A DNA stretch of 64,000 nucleotides from Haliscomenobacter hydrossis DSM 1100 (GTDB taxonomy: Bacteria > Bacteroidota > Bacteroidia > Chitinophagales > Saprospiraceae): the NCBI RefSeq assembly GCF_000212735.1, contig NC_015510.1, positions 5,953,001 through 6,017,000 on the forward strand, read 5' to 3'. The position numbers were made by a program, and so were the translations under genes. This document shows, in pieces, positions 8,361 to 17,223 of this stretch; the stretch's first letter is position 1, and each line of letters opens with the position of its first letter. Under the pieces are notes generated by a model. That model had not been told where the DNA came from. It did not search any database and saw only the letters and a program-made list of their open reading frames with translations.

Positions 8361-9818
8361 ATGGCCAATACCGCCTATGAAACCATCATCGGCTTGGAAG
8401 TACACGTTCAATTGGCAACCGCCAGCAAAGCATTTTGTGCTGACGATGCCAGCTTTGGGGGTGAGCCCAATACGCAGGTTAGTTCCATTTCACTGGGACA
8501 TCCGGGGACTTTGCCCAAAGCCAATGGTCGGCAAATTGAGTTTGCCACACGGCTTGGCCTGGCTTTAGGCTGTCACATCAACGCGACCAATACCTTTGAC
8601 CGCAAAAATTATTTTTACGCGGATCTGCCCAAAGGTTATCAAATTACCCAGGACAAGCAGCCGATTTGTGTTGGTGGAGAATTACCCATCAAGTTGGGCA
8701 ATTCCTGGAAAACCATTCGGATTCACCACATCCACATGGAGGAAGACGCGGGTAAATCCATTCATACCATGTCGCCTCGTCACTCCTTCATCGATTTGAA
8801 CCGTGCCGGGGTACCACTTGTGGAAATTGTGACCGAGCCGGATTTGCGTTCAGGTGAAGAGGTAGATGCGTTCATGACGGCCATGCGGCAGTTGGTGCGG
8901 TATCTGGAAGTTTCAGATGGCAATATGGAACAAGGTTCATTGCGCTGTGATGTAAACATCTCGATCCGGGAGCAAGGGGCCACCATGTTGAACGACCGCT
9001 GTGAGGTGAAAAACGTCAATTCGATGAAATTTGCCCGACAGGCCATCGATTATGAGGTGCAACGGCAAATTGGATTGGTGGAGTCGGGCGGAAAAATCAA
9101 ACAACAAACCCTCAATTTTGATCCCAATACCGGCGTAACTTCCCCCTTGCGGGAAAAAGAAGACGCCCATGATTACCGCTATTTTCCGGAACCTGATCTG
9201 CCGCCCATCGTTTTATCCCATGCGTATATTGAAGCCGTAAAAAATGGACTACCAGCGCTGCCACAGGCCATGTACACGCACTTGACTACCGAGTATCAGC
9301 TATCCGATTACGATGCTTCCATTTTGATGGAGGAAAAAAATACTGGCGTGTTTTACCTCAGTTTGGTACAACACACCAAAAATTATAAATCCGCGGCCAA
9401 TTTGGTCATCAACCGCATTTTGCCCTGGTGTCAGGAACAACGCCAGTCGCTGAGCAACTTCCCATTGGATGCCCAACAATTGGCGGCCTTGATCCAACTG
9501 ATTGAGGAGGGTAAAATCAGCAATACTGCGGCTTACCAAAACCTATTTCCGGCCATGCTGGCCAATCCTCAGCAGGCTCCAATGGCCCTGGCCGAATCGC
9601 TCAATTTGCTGCAAAATTCAGATGGTGATTTTTTGCAAAAAATTGCCGAAGAAATTTTGGCTCAATTTCCCGACAAGGTAAAAGAATACCAAAAAGGGAA
9701 AAAAGGCCTGATTGGCTTTTTTATGGGGGAATTGATGAAGCGCTCTAAAGGCAAAGCGGATCCGAAGGTGGCAACGGGAATTTTGGAGGGGATTCTGACG
9801 GGTACTGAAAAAAAATAA
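8361..9818 (+). CDS. gatB: Aspartyl/glutamyl-tRNA amidotransferase subunit B
   Basis: The protein (485 residues, usual length) begins with the GatB signature YETIIGLEVHVQL and contains SLGHPG, YFYADLPKGYQI, RCDVNIS, CEVKNVNS and DYRYFPEPDLPP, the conserved blocks of the catalytic core, then the helical and YqeY-like C-terminal domains ending in an EGILTG-type tail. With GatA and GatC it converts misacylated Glu-tRNA(Gln) or Asp-tRNA(Asn) to the amidated forms. gatA and gatC are not in the window, as is common when the subunits are dispersed. A very long terminator hairpin follows. Confidence 0.97.
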   Translation: MANTAYETIIGLEVHVQLATASKAFCADDASFGGEPNTQVSSISLGHPGTLPKANGRQIEFATRLGLALGCHINATNTFDRKNYFYADLPKGYQITQDKQPICVGGELPIKLGNSWKTIRIHHIHMEEDAGKSIHTMSPRHSFIDLNRAGVPLVEIVTEPDLRSGEEVDAFMTAMRQLVRYLEVSDGNMEQGSLRCDVNISIREQGATMLNDRCEVKNVNSMKFARQAIDYEVQRQIGLVESGGKIKQQTLNFDPNTGVTSPLREKEDAHDYRYFPEPDLPPIVLSHAYIEAVKNGLPALPQAMYTHLTTEYQLSDYDASILMEEKNTGVFYLSLVQHTKNYKSAANLVINRILPWCQEQRQSLSNFPLDAQQLAALIQLIEEGKISNTAAYQNLFPAMLANPQQAPMALAESLNLLQNSDGDFLQKIAEEILAQFPDKVKEYQKGKKGLIGFFMGELMKRSKGKADPKVATGILEGILTGTEKK

Positions 9819-9849
9819 GCCACACAAATTTTCCAAAGCGACAATTTTC

Positions 9850-9946
9850 TAGCACAAAGGACACAAAGGAAAGCACAAAGTGCACAAAGACGAACCCTTA
9901 TTTGTGGACTTTGTGCTTTCCTTCGTGTCCTTTGTGCTACTTTTTT
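9850..9946 (+). terminator. Long hairpin terminator after gatB built from CACAAAG-type units
   Basis: Arms of 31 bases (9850-9880 and 9909-9939) pair with one mismatch and are followed by a T-run on the plus strand. Both arms consist of degenerate units around cacaaagga; further units (tgcacaaag) fill the loop. It belongs to the same class as the hairpins at 38408-38468 and 49913-50007. Confidence 0.75.
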
Positions 9947-9984
9947 GATTCGCTTTTGGCCTGCAATATTGGAGCTATTTCCTC

Positions 9985-10602
9985 TTATTTGTAAGCCAAA
10001 ATATTCACCGCAGAATCACAAAAAGAATAATCCGTTTCCACATTGGAGGCGACTATGATGCTGCGCGAAGCGCCAAATTCAGCGATTAGTTCAGCGTACC
10101 ATTCCGATCCCTGTGCATCCAGATTGGTGGTGGGTTCGTCCAATAAAAGTAAGGGGGCGGAGGAACAAATGGCCAAGACCAGTTTCAGGCGTTGTTTCAT
10201 CCCCGAAGAAAAATTGCGCACCTCGTTGGTACGCGAGCGCTCAAAACCCAGGAGGGCGATGATGTCGTTGGTACTGAGGTTGTGTTGAAAAGGTTTGAAT
10301 TTGCGGTGAAAATCAATGGCCTCCTGCAAACTGAATTCCTCAATGAGCTCAATATAGGGCGCTGCGTAAGCCAAATGGGCGTACACCTGATCAAGTTCCA
10401 ATTTTTTGTCGGCTATACTATAGGCCACCTGGCCTTTTGAGGGGGTCAGATGCCCACAAATCATTTTTAACAAGGTCGACTTTCCGGAGCCGTTGGGACC
10501 AGTAATGGCCATGCGGCTTCCGGGTTCAATCAGCAAGTCAACGCCACGCAAAATCCAATCGCGGCGGAATCGTTTCCCTACTTGTTGCAGTTCAACCTTC
10601 AT
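9985..10602 (-). CDS. ABC transporter ATP-binding protein
   Basis: This 205-residue single ATPase domain has Walker A GPNGSGKST (about 35-43), the signature SSGMKQRL (about 135) and Walker B LLLLDEPTTNLD (about 155-166). The short form and sequence resemble CcmA/ABC-2 type ATPases. No membrane partner is encoded beside it. Its start overlaps the 3' end of lpxA by 11 bases, so it is probably translated with the lipid A genes; the position suggests a link to envelope or lipid export, but the substrate cannot be told from the sequence. Confidence 0.85.
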   Translation of the reverse strand: MKVELQQVGKRFRRDWILRGVDLLIEPGSRMAITGPNGSGKSTLLKMICGHLTPSKGQVAYSIADKKLELDQVYAHLAYAAPYIELIEEFSLQEAIDFHRKFKPFQHNLSTNDIIALLGFERSRTNEVRNFSSGMKQRLKLVLAICSSAPLLLLDEPTTNLDAQGSEWYAELIAEFGASRSIIVASNVETDYSFCDSAVNILAYK

Positions 10603-11401
10603 TGGTCAGTGCACTTCCATTGATGTGGCGCAGGCCTTTCATGATCTCAGGCTTGTTGCGTACAAAATCCAGGATATTTGAACGTTCGGTAGTTGGCTCA
10701 ATCTGGTCTTCGATGATCTCAATCGCCTTCGATAAGCGCACTCCTTTTACAAAGAGGATGCGGTAAATTTCATGGATGTGGTTGATTTGTTCCGCCGAAA
10801 AATTCCTGCGTTGTAGCCCAACGACGTTGACCCCGGCATAGGAGAGCGGTTCGCGTGCAGCCTTCACAAAAGGTGGGACGTGCTTGCGCACCAATGAACC
10901 GCCAGCAATGAAGCTGTGGGCACCAATGCGGGTGAATTGCTGGACGGCAACCAGGCCTTCTAAAATGGCCCAATCTTCAATCACGACATGGCCAGCCAGA
11001 TTCACATTATTGGCCAGGATCACATGGTTTCCCAGGATACAATCATGAGCAACATGCGCATAGGCCATGATGAGGCAATTTTTACCCACCACAGTGCTGC
11101 CAGCGGCGGCAGTGCCCCGGTTGACCGTGACAAATTCCCGGATCGTGGAATTGTCTCCAATCGTAGCGGTAGTGATTTCGCCCTGAAATTTCAGATCTTG
11201 AGGGATACCCGCGATGACTGCCCCAGGGAAGATACGTACATTGTTGCCGATACGGGCACCATCAAAAATGGTGACATTTGGCCCAATCCAGGTATTGTCT
11301 CCGATGACGACATCTTTGTCTATAAAACAAAATGGGCTGATCGTCACATTGGACCCGATTTTTGCATCGGGGTGTACAGAAGAAAGGTGCTGCTGGTTCA
11401 T
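10592..11401 (-). CDS. lpxA: UDP-N-acetylglucosamine acyltransferase
   Basis: This left-handed beta-helix acyltransferase catalyses the first step of lipid A synthesis, O-acylation of UDP-GlcNAc from hydroxyacyl-ACP. Hexapeptide repeats run through the first 190 or so residues, with the LpxA signature NCLIMAYAHVAHDC containing the catalytic histidine, and a helical C-terminal domain. I use ATG at 11401 (269 residues), 2 bases after the lpxC-fabZ stop; a TTG at 11407 would give a 4-base overlap. Either way the genes are tightly coupled. It is the third gene of a four-gene lipid A operon. Confidence 0.93.
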   Translation of the reverse strand: MNQQHLSSVHPDAKIGSNVTISPFCFIDKDVVIGDNTWIGPNVTIFDGARIGNNVRIFPGAVIAGIPQDLKFQGEITTATIGDNSTIREFVTVNRGTAAAGSTVVGKNCLIMAYAHVAHDCILGNHVILANNVNLAGHVVIEDWAILEGLVAVQQFTRIGAHSFIAGGSLVRKHVPPFVKAAREPLSYAGVNVVGLQRRNFSAEQINHIHEIYRILFVKGVRLSKAIEIIEDQIEPTTERSNILDFVRNKPEIMKGLRHINGSALTNEG

Positions 11402-11403
11402 CT

Positions 11404-12795
11404 TCAAGATCGCTTGACGATTTGGGCGGTTAGACCCGCTTCCGAAACAATTTTGTTGCCTACATAGATGGTTCCTTGCATTTGGCAGATCCCGCGACGG
11501 ATAGGTGCCAGAAGCTCCATTTTTATCACTAGAGTATCGCCCGGAGCTACTTTACTTTTAAATTTAGCTTCTTCAATCTTTAAAAAGTAAGTATCCCAGT
11601 TTCCTGGATCTGCCACGGTGGACAAGGCCAGTATCCCGCCAGTTTGTGCCATTGCCTCGATTTGAAGTACACCAGGAAAAACAGGGTTGCCAGGAAAATG
11701 CCCTTGGAAGAATCCTTCGTTAAAAGTAACATTTTTTATGCCAACTACATGACTATTTGATAGCTCGATAATTTTGTCAACCAGCAGGAAAGGGTAGCGG
11801 TGAGGCAACCAACTGGCTACTTTTACAGTGTCAAACAAGGGTTCTTTATCGGGGTCGTATTTGGGTTTTCCTTTGAGTTTGCGGTCTTCCAGGTACTGCC
11901 GCTTCAGGAGTTTGGTAAACTCATAATTGGCGGTATGACCGGGTTTGGTGGCGACAATTTTCCCTTTGATGGGTTTGCCCAACAAAGAAATGTCCCCAAT
12001 TACATCGAGTAACTTGTGCCGGGCGGGTTCATTTTTGAACTGCAACTGAACCGTATTTAAGATCCCCTCCTTGTCAATTTTGATGCTGGGTTTGCCCAGT
12101 TTGGTCGCCAGGTTATCCAATTCTTCCTGTTCAACGGGGCGATCGGCAATCACAATGGCATTGTCGAGGTCTCCTCCTTTAATCAGGTTTTGACTAAAGA
12201 GGGCCTCCACTTCATGGAGAAACACAAAAGTCCGACAAGGTGCAATCTCTTTCTCATAGTCGTCGAGGCTATAAAGTTGGGCGTATTGTTGACCCAGCAC
12301 CTTGGAGTTGAAGTCAATCATGGTGATGACTTCGAAACCGTCGTGGGGAAGCGCCATCAGTTCTGCACCTGTGGCCTCATCCCGATAGGTGATGGGTTCG
12401 GTGATTTCAAAATACTCCCGATCTGCTTCCTGGTCTTCGGTACCGGCTTCACTCAGGGCCTTCACGAAGTGGAAGGCGCTGCCATCCAAAATGGGCACTT
12501 CCGGGCCATCGATGGTCATCAAAATGTTGTCAATGCCCAATCCAACCAATGCGGATAAAACATGTTCGATGGTGCTGACCTGCGCTTCGTCGGATTTAAT
12601 GGTGGTGCCACGGGTAGTAGAAATGACCCGACTTACATCGGCATTTACGATGGGCTGGCCTGATAAATCTACCCGTTGGAATTTATGGCCATGATTTTCC
12701 GGGGCCGGGTTGAAGGTCAAAGTCACAACTTTACCCGTGTGTAAGCCCACTCCACTCAGCGAGGTGGCTTTTTTAATGGTACGTTGTTTGGTCAT
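11404..12795 (-). CDS. lpxC/fabZ: Bifunctional LpxC deacetylase / FabZ dehydratase
   Basis: This is a natural fusion typical of Bacteroidota. Residues 1-300 are LpxC, the zinc UDP-3-O-acyl-GlcNAc deacetylase that commits the cell to lipid A: zinc ligands are visible as IEHVLSAL (His78), His260 with Asp264 in RHKLLDVIGD, and His287 in KPGHTANYE. Residues 320-463 are FabZ, a hot-dog beta-hydroxyacyl-ACP dehydratase: LPHRYPFLLVDKI, then GHFPGNPVFPG with catalytic His366, and Glu380 in LQIEAMAQ. The join couples lipid A and fatty acid synthesis, which share the hydroxyacyl-ACP pool. It lies between lpxD and lpxA, and a -7 box upstream suggests an extra internal promoter. Confidence 0.96.
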   Translation of the reverse strand: MTKQRTIKKATSLSGVGLHTGKVVTLTFNPAPENHGHKFQRVDLSGQPIVNADVSRVISTTRGTTIKSDEAQVSTIEHVLSALVGLGIDNILMTIDGPEVPILDGSAFHFVKALSEAGTEDQEADREYFEITEPITYRDEATGAELMALPHDGFEVITMIDFNSKVLGQQYAQLYSLDDYEKEIAPCRTFVFLHEVEALFSQNLIKGGDLDNAIVIADRPVEQEELDNLATKLGKPSIKIDKEGILNTVQLQFKNEPARHKLLDVIGDISLLGKPIKGKIVATKPGHTANYEFTKLLKRQYLEDRKLKGKPKYDPDKEPLFDTVKVASWLPHRYPFLLVDKIIELSNSHVVGIKNVTFNEGFFQGHFPGNPVFPGVLQIEAMAQTGGILALSTVADPGNWDTYFLKIEEAKFKSKVAPGDTLVIKMELLAPIRRGICQMQGTIYVGNKIVSEAGLTAQIVKRS

Positions 12796-12821
12796 AATGA
12801 GTGTCTGCTGAGATGATTACG

Positions 12822-12829
12822 CAAAAGTA
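12822..12829 (-). promoter_or_regulatory. Predicted -7 element upstream of lpxC-fabZ
   Basis: TACTTTTG on the minus strand matches TAnnTTTG and lies 26 bases before the start codon, in the 74-base gap after lpxD. No good -33 element is seen. Confidence 0.35.
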
Positions 12830-12869
12830 ATCGAATAATTATCAATTGAAAAATGCGGGTTGACTAGGG

Positions 12870-13904
12870 TCAATCCTCATTTTTGGACAGTCGTTTTTCC
12901 AGTTCGTGTAAACGTTTGGCCAACTCTGGAAGTTGTTTGAATATGGTATGGGCACGAATAAATTGATGGTAATCGATGGCCGGATAACCAAACAGCGCCT
13001 GGTTGGGTTCTTTGACATTGGAGGCAACGCCACTTTTGCCTTGCACTCGGGTTCCATCGGCTACTTTGAGGTGACCCGCAACGGCAACCTGGCCGCCAAT
13101 CTGGCAATTTTTCCCAATCTTTGAACTCCCTGCTATCCCAACCTGAGCCGCAATGACGGTATTTTCACCAATTTCCACATTGTGGGCAATTTGCACCAAA
13201 TTATCCAATTTCACCCCCCTGCGAAGGATAGTTGAGCCAATTGATGCGCGATCAACCGTTGAATTGGCCCCAATTTCTACATCATCCTCAACGACCACAG
13301 TGCCAATCTGGTTGATCTTTTTATAAGATCCGTCTTCTTGTGGTGCAAATCCAAATCCATCGGCACCAATGACTACCCCCGGATGAAACAAACAACGATC
13401 ACCGATGCTGCATTCATGGAGTATTTTGACGCCAACCAGAAAACGGCAATCGGCACCAATTTTACTGCCACGGCCAATGAAGACCTGCGCTTCGATGTAA
13501 ACATTGTCGCCAATTTCTACGTCTTCTTCAATGATGGTAAGCGGGCCAATCGAAATGTTTTGGCCCAGTTTAGCACTCGGATGGATGATGCTTTGTGGAT
13601 GTATTCCGCTGGATTTGGGTGCGGGTGCACCAAATTTCTCCAACAATAAAGCAATACAGGCATATACATCGTCCACGCGGATCAATGTAGCTTGAATCGG
13701 TGATTTAGGCTGAAAATTTCGGTTGACCAGTACTGCACTTGCTGAGGTAGTATATAGGTAAGGCTCATATTTGGCATTTCCCAAAAAGGTGATTACACCT
13801 GCTCCACCTTCTTCTATTTTTCCAGGACGCGTTAGCCTAAGGTCTGGGTCGCCTTCAATCGTTCCGTTTAGTAAGCTTGCGAGATCTTTTACTGTTATTT
13901 CCAT
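12870..13904 (-). CDS. lpxD: UDP-3-O-(3-hydroxyacyl)glucosamine N-acyltransferase
   Basis: The 344-residue protein has the LpxD layout: an N-terminal uridine-binding domain (about 1-100, containing [15 protein letters not shown]), a long run of hexapeptide repeats (about 105-300) and a short C-terminal helix with several charged residues. The catalytic histidine is expected in [19 protein letters not shown], the conserved H-N-V block. It adds the second acyl chain in lipid A assembly after LpxC. It is the first gene of the lpxD, lpxC-fabZ, lpxA, ABC operon. A -7 box ends only 5 bases before the ATG, so the mRNA may be nearly leaderless. Confidence 0.95.
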   Translation of the reverse strand: MEITVKDLASLLNGTIEGDPDLRLTRPGKIEEGGAGVITFLGNAKYEPYLYTTSASAVLVNRNFQPKSPIQATLIRVDDVYACIALLLEKFGAPAPKSSGIHPQSIIHPSAKLGQNISIGPLTIIEEDVEIGDNVYIEAQVFIGRGSKIGADCRFLVGVKILHECSIGDRCLFHPGVVIGADGFGFAPQEDGSYKKINQIGTVVVEDDVEIGANSTVDRASIGSTILRRGVKLDNLVQIAHNVEIGENTVIAAQVGIAGSSKIGKNCQIGGQVAVAGHLKVADGTRVQGKSGVASNVKEPNQALFGYPAIDYHQFIRAHTIFKQLPELAKRLHELEKRLSKNED

Positions 13905-13909
13905 GGGCG

Positions 13910-13917
13910 CAAAGATA
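13910..13917 (-). promoter_or_regulatory. Predicted -7 element of the lipid A operon
   Basis: TATCTTTG on the minus strand ends 5 bases before the lpxD ATG. With start sites usually a few bases after this element, transcription would begin at or next to the start codon. Confidence 0.45.
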
Positions 13918-13954
13918 GAAATTTATCGTTTATCCGTTAATCAGTAAACAATCA

Positions 13955-13986
13955 TAACTTTGCTAAGTGTTGGAACCTTATCTTTG
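13955..13986 (+). promoter_or_regulatory. Predicted hemC promoter with two -7-like boxes
   Basis: TAACTTTG (13955-13962) and TATCTTTG (13979-13986) both match TAnnTTTG. The second ends 20 bases before the hemC TTG start; the TTTG of the first lies 16 bases upstream of it and could serve as its -33 element. Confidence 0.5.
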
Positions 13987-14006
13987 TTCGCAAAAAGTTT
14001 ATTCCA

Positions 14007-14909
14007 TTGGACCAAACCATACGCATTGGTACCCGCGGCAGCAAATTGGCGCTGTGGCAAGCCGAATTCACCCGTGAAAAATTACGCGAAGCTGGTTATG
14101 CTTCGGAATTGGTGATCATCAAAACAACTGGAGACAATACCCAGCACCTCAACCTCAGTTTTGATAAAATTGAAGGCAAAGGTTTTTTTACCAAAGAAAT
14201 TGAAGATGCACTCCTGCGTGGAGATGTAGATATGGCGGTGCATTCGATGAAAGACATGCCCACCAGTTCGCCGGATGGCCTGGTGCTCACGGCGGTTTCT
14301 TACCGTGAAGATCCCGCCGATTGGCTCCTGGTGCGCAAAGAAAGTCTGGAAGAAGGACAGCGTTTTCAGTTGAAACAAAACCCTATTGTGGGCACTTCTT
14401 CGGCGCGACGCAAAGCCCAAATCCTGGATTTGCGCCCTGATGCAACCCTCAAAGACATACGTGGCAATGTACCTACCCGGGTGGATAAGTTATTGCAAGG
14501 GGAGTTTGATGCCATCATGTTGGCGGCAGCGGGTTTGAGCCGATTGGAACTCGACCTCAGCGCCGTACACGTTGTCAAGTTTGATCCTCGGGAGTTCATT
14601 CCCGCTCCAGCTCAGGGCGTGCTGGCTTATCAAGCGTGTACCGAAGACAAAGTTATACGTAAGGCACTACAACACCTGCACCACTCCGACGTGAGTTTGG
14701 TCACCAATATTGAGCGCCGCATTTTGCAACTGATGGAAGGGGGCTGCCAAATGCCCCTGGGTGTGTATTGTGAACATGATGCTGCGGGCAATTACCATGT
14801 TTGGGCTGCCAAAGCCGATGCCTGGAACGCACCCGTCAAAAAGGTACGCCAATCCTCCAGTACCAGTTATTTGCTGGCGGAAAAGGTGGCGGAGGAGTTG
14901 AAAAAATAG
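14007..14909 (+). CDS. hemC: Porphobilinogen deaminase (hydroxymethylbilane synthase)
   Basis: The protein of 300 residues matches the family length. Motifs include IRIGTRGSKLALWQA at the N-terminus, DMAVHSMKDMP with the catalytic Asp, GTSSARRKAQ, RGNVPTRVDKL and EGGCQMPLG, where Cys247 carries the dipyrromethane cofactor. It condenses four porphobilinogens to hydroxymethylbilane in tetrapyrrole synthesis. The start is TTG: no in-frame ATG exists upstream, and the conserved N-terminus begins only a few residues later. A repeat hairpin separates it from hemD, the next enzyme of the pathway. Confidence 0.97.
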   Translation: MDQTIRIGTRGSKLALWQAEFTREKLREAGYASELVIIKTTGDNTQHLNLSFDKIEGKGFFTKEIEDALLRGDVDMAVHSMKDMPTSSPDGLVLTAVSYREDPADWLLVRKESLEEGQRFQLKQNPIVGTSSARRKAQILDLRPDATLKDIRGNVPTRVDKLLQGEFDAIMLAAAGLSRLELDLSAVHVVKFDPREFIPAPAQGVLAYQACTEDKVIRKALQHLHHSDVSLVTNIERRILQLMEGGCQMPLGVYCEHDAAGNYHVWAAKADAWNAPVKKVRQSSSTSYLLAEKVAEELKK

Positions 14910-14996
14910 GGTTCGGGGGTTCGGGGGTTCGAGGGTTATCGCACCTCGACTTCGCTCGGTGACCGATAACCCCCGAACCCCCGAACCTTCGAACCC
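14909..14996 (+). repeat. Hairpin of GGTTCGGG-type units between hemC and hemD
   Basis: The 33-base arms (14909-14941 and 14964-14996) pair with about three mismatches. Each arm is a run of 8-base units (ggttcggg and variants). The loop contains cctcgacttcgctcgg, a motif that looks like a widespread Bacteroidota intergenic repeat. No U-run follows, so read-through into hemD is likely. Confidence 0.7.
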
Positions 14997-15011
14997 CCAA
15001 ACCCTACTACC

Positions 15012-15689
15012 ATGACCATCTTCATCTCCCGTCAACTAAGCCCGGACAGCCCCTTCTACCATCTACTTCCCGCCGATAAGGTAAAGATCATTGGGGAGTC
15101 TTTGGTTGCTTTCGAAGTACTGGAGTTCGGTACTTTGCCGGAAGTAGATTGGTGTTTCTTTTCAAGCCGCAATGCCGTACATTTTTTTTTTCAAGGCCTA
15201 AAAGCGGCGGGACTCAATTTACCTTCGGCTGTAAAACTGGCTGTGTTGGGTGACGGAACGGCCAAGGCTTTGAAACAACAAGGCCATGTTGCCGATTTTG
15301 CTGGGAATGGAGACCCCCAAACGGTAGGAGAGGCCTTTGGCATCGTGGCGGCAGGTCAAAGCGTTTTGTTTCCCCGGGCCGCCCAATCTCGTGAGAGCAT
15401 TCAAAAAATATTGGCTGATGCTGTAACCATCTTCGATTTGGTGGTTTATAATAATGTACCCCGTAAGGATTTTGTATTGCCGGCAGCGGATGTGCTGGTG
15501 TTTACCAGTCCGCTCAATGCGCAGGCGTATTTTTCGTGTTATCCCCAACAGGATGGACAAACTACGGTAGCCATTGGGCAAACTACCTTGCAGGCCCTGA
15601 CCGAACTGGGTATAAAAAATGTACACACGGCAGCTACTCCCACGGAGGAAGTACTGGCAGAAATTTGTAAATCACAGCTTGCGATATGA
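15012..15689 (+). CDS. hemD: Uroporphyrinogen-III synthase
   Basis: This is a divergent HemD of 225 residues. It has the two-lobed pattern of the family: WCFFSSRNAVHFFF in the first lobe (the S-x-N-A-V motif), AVLGDGTAKAL at the hinge, LFPRAAQSRE, a YNNVP segment, then VLVFTSPLNAQAYF and AIGQTTLQAL in the second lobe. It closes and inverts hydroxymethylbilane made by HemC, encoded just upstream. The stop overlaps the start of the next gene by 4 bases (ATGA). Confidence 0.88.
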   Translation: MTIFISRQLSPDSPFYHLLPADKVKIIGESLVAFEVLEFGTLPEVDWCFFSSRNAVHFFFQGLKAAGLNLPSAVKLAVLGDGTAKALKQQGHVADFAGNGDPQTVGEAFGIVAAGQSVLFPRAAQSRESIQKILADAVTIFDLVVYNNVPRKDFVLPAADVLVFTSPLNAQAYFSCYPQQDGQTTVAIGQTTLQALTELGIKNVHTAATPTEEVLAEICKSQLAI

Positions 15690-16102
15690 TGTTCAAAGCA
15701 AAAATATTTTACCTTCTTCCCCTCTTGACGCTTTTGGTCTTTGCGTGCCGGCCCCGCAAAGCCGATTACTCCGAGTTCAATCAGTTTTACGCGCAATTCA
15801 TGCAGGACTCCCTGTTTCAGGTGCAGCACATCAATTTTCCGCTGGAGGGTATCCCCGATAACGCATCCAGTTATGGCGACGACCTGAGCTCCTTTCGCTG
15901 GACGGCGGACAACTGGCGCATGCACCGCCCCATCGATTTTGCCCAAACCCAATTTGAACAAAATTTTGAAACCATTGGGGACGAACTGATCATTGAAAAC
16001 CTCAGTGACCCCCAGTCGGGTTATGGCATGATCCGCCGTTGGGCAAAACTTGGCGGAGAATGGTCATTGATCTACTATGCTGGAATCAATCCGATTAGAT
16101 AG
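15686..16102 (+). CDS. Small lipoprotein of unknown function
   Basis: The 138-residue product has a lipoprotein signal: charged start, a LLPLLTLLVF core and a lipobox FACR with Cys21 as the lipidation site. The mature part has a conserved-looking FNQFYAQFMQDSLFQ segment followed by INFPLEG and two Trp-rich stretches, similar in style to DUF4348 lipoproteins, but I cannot confirm that family. It overlaps hemD by 4 bases and so is probably translated with it; a link to heme metabolism is not implied by the sequence. A very long hairpin starts at its stop codon. Confidence 0.7.
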   Translation: MMFKAKIFYLLPLLTLLVFACRPRKADYSEFNQFYAQFMQDSLFQVQHINFPLEGIPDNASSYGDDLSSFRWTADNWRMHRPIDFAQTQFEQNFETIGDELIIENLSDPQSGYGMIRRWAKLGGEWSLIYYAGINPIR

Positions 16103-16261
16103 ACTTGTTGTAACGGGAGACTGCTTGGCTCAAAAATGGTCTTTTTTCCCTGCTTTTCGTTTATTTTAGCGTCCGTAGCGCTGCTACGCACGCTAAAATA
16201 AGCCTCAATCAGGAAAAAAATCCCTTATTTTTGATCTCAAGCGCTCCCGCTACAACAAGTC
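16102..16261 (+). terminator. 160-base multi-segment hairpin
   Basis: Three nested paired blocks form one giant stem: gacttgttgtaacgggag with its partner ending at 16261, an A/T-rich block around ctcaaaaatgg and its partner, and an inner ttattttagcg/cgctaaaataa with a short loop near 16180. It fills the gap between the lipoprotein gene and the epimerase gene and probably ends or stabilises the hem transcript. Confidence 0.65.
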
Positions 16262-16286
16262 CGATAGACAATAAAACACCACACCC

Positions 16287-17222
16287 ATGTACAAACATAC
16301 CACCGAAGCCTTTGGCGCTTTCACCAAACACATCCTGTTCAACGAAAAAACGGGCAATAAGCTGGCGATTCTACCGGAATATGGAGGGATTGTGCTGGAG
16401 CTTCAGCTCAAAGGAGTGAACGTAGTGGATGCTTATCAAACGCCGCAGGAGGTGATCAACAATTCCTGGTCGAAAAACACCGTGTTGTATCCCTTCCCCA
16501 ATCGGTTGAAGGATGGCAGCTACCACTGGGCTGGAAAAACCCATCGTTTTTTTACCAATGAATCGCTCACCAATACCGCCTTGCATGGCTTTGGTCAGGA
16601 CAAACCCATGAAGGTGACCATGGTAGAAGCGGAAGCAACCAGCGCAGCTTTCACCTGTTTGTACACCGACTACGGGACCCACGAAGCTTATCCTTTCCGC
16701 TTCAGTGTGGAGATGGCGTTTACTCTTGCCGACGATACCGGGTTTACCCTGCAACTGGCTTTCCGCAACCACGATGAGCAGCCGATTCCGGCGGGTTTGG
16801 GTTGGCATCCTTATTTTACCCTAGGCCCTAAAGCCGATGCGTTTACATTGCAAATGCCCGAATGCAGCCTGGTGGGCATCGACGAACGGATGCTTCCAAC
16901 TGGAAAGACTTACGAATACGATGAGTTCAGCACCTTGCGCCCAGTAGGCATTACCGTGCTCGACAATTGTTTTGCGCTGCCCGTACAAGAGGGTAAAGCG
17001 GAGGTGGTTCTACAAGGCGAACTCGGCACCCTGCATTATTGGCAAGAAACGGGCACGGGCAAGTACAATTTTCTTCAGGTGTTTATCCCACCGCTCCGCC
17101 ACTGCATCGCCCTGGAGCCGATGACTTGTGCGCCAGATGCCTTTAACAATGGCATGGGACTGGCTAGGTTGGAGCCGGGAGAAATGTTGAAGGGGAGTTT
17201 TGGGGTTTGGGTGGAGGGCTGA
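16287..17222 (+). CDS. Aldose 1-epimerase family protein
   Basis: This GalM-like beta-sandwich protein of 311 residues has the family's substrate residues: Asn72-Arg73 in PFPNRLKDG, His100 in NTALHGFG, His174 in GLGWHPYF and a Glu in ALEPMTCAPDAFNNG. It would interconvert alpha and beta anomers of a hexose. It is shorter than E. coli GalM and fits the broader cytosolic epimerase family, so the exact sugar is unknown. It lacks a signal peptide. It converges with the minus-strand surface-protein gene with one base between the stops. Confidence 0.88.
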   Translation: MYKHTTEAFGAFTKHILFNEKTGNKLAILPEYGGIVLELQLKGVNVVDAYQTPQEVINNSWSKNTVLYPFPNRLKDGSYHWAGKTHRFFTNESLTNTALHGFGQDKPMKVTMVEAEATSAAFTCLYTDYGTHEAYPFRFSVEMAFTLADDTGFTLQLAFRNHDEQPIPAGLGWHPYFTLGPKADAFTLQMPECSLVGIDERMLPTGKTYEYDEFSTLRPVGITVLDNCFALPVQEGKAEVVLQGELGTLHYWQETGTGKYNFLQVFIPPLRHCIALEPMTCAPDAFNNGMGLARLEPGEMLKGSFGVWVEG

Positions 17223-17223
17223 T

